A DNA stretch of 64,000 bases from positions 1,235,501 to 1,299,500 of the forward strand of contig NZ_CP030104.1 of the NCBI RefSeq assembly GCF_003269425.1. The letters are read 5' to 3'. The notes beneath the pieces are model-generated. The model saw only the letters and a list, made by a program, of their open reading frames with translations. It was not told where the DNA came from and did not search any database. Shown in pieces: positions 61,097-64,000 of the stretch (positions within the stretch are counted from its first letter, which is position 1; the number at the start of each line of letters is the position of its first letter). Both the position numbers and the translations under genes were made by a program. Origin of the DNA: Flagellimonas maritima (lineage in GTDB: Bacteria; Bacteroidota; Bacteroidia; Flavobacteriales; Flavobacteriaceae).

Positions 61097-61197
61097 CAAC
61101 CAAATCAACCAACCAAGACAATCTAGGCACCCACGCCCAGATGTCCATTATACGTATTGTAGGACACAGATTTAAAAAAAGGTCACATTGCGTATAC

Positions 61198-61236
61198 AAA
61201 AAGACCGTTGCTGAAGTTTCCAGCAACGGTCTTTTT
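61198..61236 (-). terminator. Terminator of the pnuC/kinase/DUF4301 operon
   Basis: Minus-strand AAAAAGACCGTTGCTG pairs perfectly with CAGCAACGGTCTTTTT (16 bp, 7-nt loop) 19 bp after the DUF4301 stop. Confidence 0.93.
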
Positions 61237-61254
61237 AAATAAATATAATTTTTA

Positions 61255-62793
61255 TTATGCTTGGTGAGTCGGTTTTAGAAGGTCATTGACCGTTTTCACC
61301 GGATTGAAGGTCACCAACGGTACTTCTACAAAAATAGTGTTCCAAAATGCCATGGCTCCATTCCATAATCCAGGAAGTTCCAATGCTTTTAATTCTTTGC
61401 CTTCTTTTGTCTTTTCTGTGATGAATCCTTGTTTGGCATCTACAAAATCCAACAGATTATATTTCTTGCCTTTGTGGTTTCTTACACCGCAAATTAAATC
61501 GACAGGGTTAAAATGCGTTGAATTTTTCAGAATTGATGCTTGTTCTTTATTGGAGGTATCAATTTGAGCGGATTCAATAATCTGAAGTGAAACATTTCCT
61601 TCTGAATCATATATCCAAAAAGGGCCGCCGCCAGGTTCACCTTCATTCTTTACCATGCCACATACACGAATGGGGCGATTTATTTTGTCTTTTACCAGAA
61701 CTAGCTGTTCTTCTGGATTCAACTTTTCATAGTTATCGGAAAACCGTACATTCAATTCATTCTCTAAAAATGTCTTGATTTCATCGAGTTTTTCATTGGA
61801 AACAGTATCATGTTCAAGCATTTTAGCATATTCAAACGCCCTTGCCTGAACTTTAGTTAAAACACCCGCCAGTATTTTTTTACTGTCGGCTACTTCCTGT
61901 AAGTTTTCATCAATCACTACGTTATCGATATTTTTTATAAAAATAACGTCGGCATCTTGATCATTTAAATTTTCTATCAAGGCACCATGGCCTCCTGGTC
62001 TAAACAGCATTGAACCATCATTGTCCTTAAATGGTTTGTTCTTCATATCCACGGCAATGGTATCCGTAGATGGTTTTTGATTGGAATATGTGATGTTGAA
62101 TTGGGTATCTGTTTCTTTGGAAATCTTTGGCCCTGCCTGCATATGTTCTTTTTTGAACATGGCATCGTGCTGCTCGGATATTGTAAAATGAAGATTGGCA
62201 TTACCTCCTGTTTTTGCATAAAGTGCTGCTTCTTTTAAATGTTCTTCGAACGGTGTTGCACTTTGTTTGCCATAGTTATGAAATGGCAATAGCCCTTTTG
62301 GATAAAACCCGTAATTAAGTCCATCTTCCATGAGCATTTCCTTTACGAACAGATAGGCTTTTTCATCTAAATTGTTCGCTTTTGCTGAGACCCTATCCAT
62401 AATATGCTCGTAAAACGGAAGGTTTTCCATTTCGGACGTAAACTGTTGTACCGCTGTATCACCAGTCCTTTCAATATAAGTTGAAAGTGTTTCTTGGGAA
62501 GGGTCATAGGCCTCCAAAAAATTGAACATCGCCTTAAACATTCTAGATGCCGCTCCGGAAGCTGGAACAAATTTCAGAAGTGCCAAGTCACCACGAACGC
62601 TTTCAAAATATTGAATGAGCTCCTTTTCCTCTTTTTCGGAAAACTTTAAAATACCGTCTGAGATAACAGCGGCCCTTTCCAATTTCACAAATGGGATTCC
62701 TTCTTTAAACGTTTCTATTTGATCGAGTACTTTTTCCTTGGAAATTCCTTTTTTTTCTAGTTGTTCTAAGTCTTGCTGACTAAAGTCGGTCAT
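61255..62793 (-). CDS. DUF4301 family protein
   Basis: A 512-residue cytoplasmic protein of the Bacteroidota DUF4301 family. Recognisable blocks: KFVPASGAASRMFKAMF near residue 75, which resembles the glycine-rich nucleotide loop of sugar-nucleotidyltransferases, and LFRPGGHGALIENLNDQDADVIFIKNIDN near 265. It overlaps the NR-kinase-like gene by 4 bp and pnuC precedes that, so it may act on a nucleotide or cofactor; that is inference only. A strong terminator follows. Confidence 0.88.
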   Translation of the reverse strand: MTDFSQQDLEQLEKKGISKEKVLDQIETFKEGIPFVKLERAAVISDGILKFSEKEEKELIQYFESVRGDLALLKFVPASGAASRMFKAMFNFLEAYDPSQETLSTYIERTGDTAVQQFTSEMENLPFYEHIMDRVSAKANNLDEKAYLFVKEMLMEDGLNYGFYPKGLLPFHNYGKQSATPFEEHLKEAALYAKTGGNANLHFTISEQHDAMFKKEHMQAGPKISKETDTQFNITYSNQKPSTDTIAVDMKNKPFKDNDGSMLFRPGGHGALIENLNDQDADVIFIKNIDNVVIDENLQEVADSKKILAGVLTKVQARAFEYAKMLEHDTVSNEKLDEIKTFLENELNVRFSDNYEKLNPEEQLVLVKDKINRPIRVCGMVKNEGEPGGGPFWIYDSEGNVSLQIIESAQIDTSNKEQASILKNSTHFNPVDLICGVRNHKGKKYNLLDFVDAKQGFITEKTKEGKELKALELPGLWNGAMAFWNTIFVEVPLVTFNPVKTVNDLLKPTHQA

Positions 62794-63353
62794 TGTTCCA
62801 AAAGTTTATTTATATGTTCTACTGCAGTTTTGAGCCTTGTTTTTTTATCTCCTTTCAAGATAACGAAATTCCGATTGTATTTTTTCAACGTATCATGGAA
62901 ATATGCAAACATTTTTTTTCTTTCGTCGGGCTTGTCCCTAAGGTCGTCCGCTTCCCACGGGGTATCTATATAGGTCAAGAAATAAAGGTCATAGGTATTC
63001 TTCAACGCATACTTTTCCAGAACAGGGTCACAATAACCTATATAATATGCTTCGGAATATACTTTGGTTTCCAATAAATCCGTATCGCAAATCAGTAAAT
63101 CTGTAGCTTTTTTGGTCAACTCATTTTCCAAACGGATCTGTCCTTCAGCGATAGGCAACAAATCTTGCGGTTCACAGGTTTTACGTTCGTTGTTCCATTT
63201 ATCTTGTAGATACTCTCGCGCATATTCGGGCACCCACACAGTGTTATAATGTCTTGCCAGTTGTTGTGATAATGTAGTTTTTCCTGTAGACTCAGGGCCA
63301 AAAAGAACTACTTTAATAAGGTTTGAGGGCTCTTGCCCAAATTTGTCTTCCAT
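62790..63353 (-). CDS. NadR-type nicotinamide riboside kinase-like ATPase
   Basis: A 187-residue P-loop kinase: Walker A GPESTGKTTLS near residue 18, VPEYAREYL near 41 and DTDLLETKVYSEAYYIG near 92, the hallmarks of the ribosylnicotinamide kinase domain of NadR. It would phosphorylate nicotinamide riboside to NMN after import by PnuC, whose gene overlaps by 46 bp. In Bacteroidota similar PnuC pairs have also been linked to thiamin, so a thiamin-kinase role is an alternative. Confidence 0.85.
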   Translation of the reverse strand: MEDKFGQEPSNLIKVVLFGPESTGKTTLSQQLARHYNTVWVPEYAREYLQDKWNNERKTCEPQDLLPIAEGQIRLENELTKKATDLLICDTDLLETKVYSEAYYIGYCDPVLEKYALKNTYDLYFLTYIDTPWEADDLRDKPDERKKMFAYFHDTLKKYNRNFVILKGDKKTRLKTAVEHINKLLEQ

Positions 63354-63946
63354 GCTCTGTAACCGAAAATAGCAATTATAGTCAATAAAAAATACAGCAA
63401 AGAACTGAAAATCAGTCCTTTGTACCAGTATAGCGGCACGGTGATAATGTCACCAACGATCCAATAGACCCAGTTCTCCAATTTTTTCTTTGCCATCAAC
63501 CACATTCCCACAAAAAAGATAGCCGTAGTGAGGGTATCCACATAGGCGGTCCACGTATCGAACTTTTTAAATACAATATAAACGACCAATACAAAGACAA
63601 TGGCCCCAATGAATAAAAGCACCGACCATTTCTTTTCTTTGGAAGTGGTCTTGGTAATGGGAACAAAATGTGTAGCATCCACTTTTCGGGTCCACAGGTA
63701 CCATCCTATAATACTCATAACAAAATAATACGCGTTGATTAGCATATCGCCCAACAGACCAAAGACCAAAAGGATATATACAAAGATTCCCGTACTGATG
63801 ATGCCCGTAGGAAAGACTAGGATATTCTCGCGTTTAGAGTACCAAACACTGAGCAGTCCAAAAACCACCCCAATCATTTCCAACACGATCAAATGTGTTG
63901 GAACACCTTCGTATTGTGCAAAAATCCAATCAAAAATGTGGCTCAT
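63308..63946 (-). CDS. pnuC: PnuC family vitamin-precursor transporter
   Basis: A 212-residue membrane protein with about seven helices, the PnuC fold that facilitates diffusion of nicotinamide riboside (or thiamin in PnuT). The substrate motif Trp-Tyr-Leu-Trp is in IIGWYLWTRK near residue 83, and NWVYWIVGDIITVPLYWYKGL near 158 supports the family. It overlaps the downstream kinase gene by 46 bp and its ATG lies within the 3' end of a further upstream frame. Confidence 0.9.
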   Translation of the reverse strand: MSHIFDWIFAQYEGVPTHLIVLEMIGVVFGLLSVWYSKRENILVFPTGIISTGIFVYILLVFGLLGDMLINAYYFVMSIIGWYLWTRKVDATHFVPITKTTSKEKKWSVLLFIGAIVFVLVVYIVFKKFDTWTAYVDTLTTAIFFVGMWLMAKKKLENWVYWIVGDIITVPLYWYKGLIFSSLLYFLLTIIAIFGYRAWKTNLGKSPQTLLK

Positions 63947-63998
63947 ACCCGCTTCTGTCAGATTTTACAATCTTCATATTAAGTAGTATGTGCTCGAC
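63930..63998 (-). CDS. 3' end of a gene upstream of pnuC (partial)
   Basis: A frame open from the window edge reads 22 residues (ending Ser-Gly-Tyr-Glu-Pro-His-Phe) to a TGA inside pnuC, overlapping its start by 17 bp. The overlap suggests an operon partner of pnuC. Too short to identify. Confidence 0.35.
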   Translation of the reverse strand, partial: VEHILLNMKIVKSDRSGYEPHF

Positions 63999-64000
63999 AT

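Overview
The window looks like a chromosomal segment of a marine-type member of the Flavobacteriaceae (Bacteroidota). The evidence is the low GC content, TANNTTTG-type promoter boxes, few Shine-Dalgarno sequences, TonB-dependent receptors, type IX secretion (T9SS) sorting domains, and Bacteroidota-specific families (DUF4271, DUF4296, DUF4301, DUF3127, DUF3098). No rRNA, tRNA, CRISPR array, transposase or prophage gene was seen. Most of the window is a core gene backbone with small accessory patches and several families of non-coding repeats.

Layout. 1-5.7 kb: 3' part of a TonB-dependent receptor with a beta-helix lipoprotein, two very small T9SS-sorting-domain proteins, a LuxE-like protein and a small lipoprotein. 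5.9-20.5 kb: housekeeping (tyrS, an epimerase, a DPM1-like/dihydroorotase/DUF4296 operon, an ArnT-like/DUF4271/hemD operon, pckA, DUF423, a saccharopine dehydrogenase-like gene, an Lrp regulator, a zinc peptidase, ald, SemiSWEET). 20.5-27.9 kb: leuS, which carries two in-frame insertions of dispersed repeats, divergent from ftsX-DUF3098-uppP-truB (uppP and truB start at TTG). 28.2-34.2 kb: YitT and a TetR/ABC/HlyD/TolC export operon whose ABC protein has lost most catalytic residues. 34.3-40.3 kb: an accessory region with small secreted proteins, a CutA-like protein, isocitrate dehydrogenase, a LysR regulator and an SbtA-type bicarbonate transporter, interleaved with two uncharacterised small-protein families. 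40.3-46.2 kb: tag, two exported proteins, aat-atoE-DUF3127, and a histidine kinase. 46.4-49.9 kb: a C39-peptidase ABC exporter with its HlyD partner. 50-51.7 kb: HIT, greA with a terminator-like leader, a Rieske-like lipoprotein and a 7-bp tandem repeat. 51.7-56.3 kb: a TPP-riboswitch operon (TonB receptor, THI5/NMT1-like protein without signal peptide, Gfo/Idh oxidoreductase). 56.3-60.7 kb: a hybrid histidine kinase and a sigma-54 response regulator, then a PepSY-like secreted protein preceded by a sigma-54-like promoter. 60.7-64 kb: a 35-codon membrane microprotein, DUF4301, an NR-kinase-like ATPase and PnuC.

Strongest candidates for something new: (1) the TPP-riboswitch operon, with an enlarged P3 arm and a cytosolic THI5-like protein lacking any permease; (2) the SbtA/IDH locus, where paralogous small proteins sit beside both sbtA and idh and both promoters share an AT-rich motif; (3) palindromic repeats inserted in frame into leuS; (4) a short terminator-like leader in front of greA, reminiscent of GraL in E. 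coli. All functional statements rest on reading the sequence and remembered family features; no database search was run.
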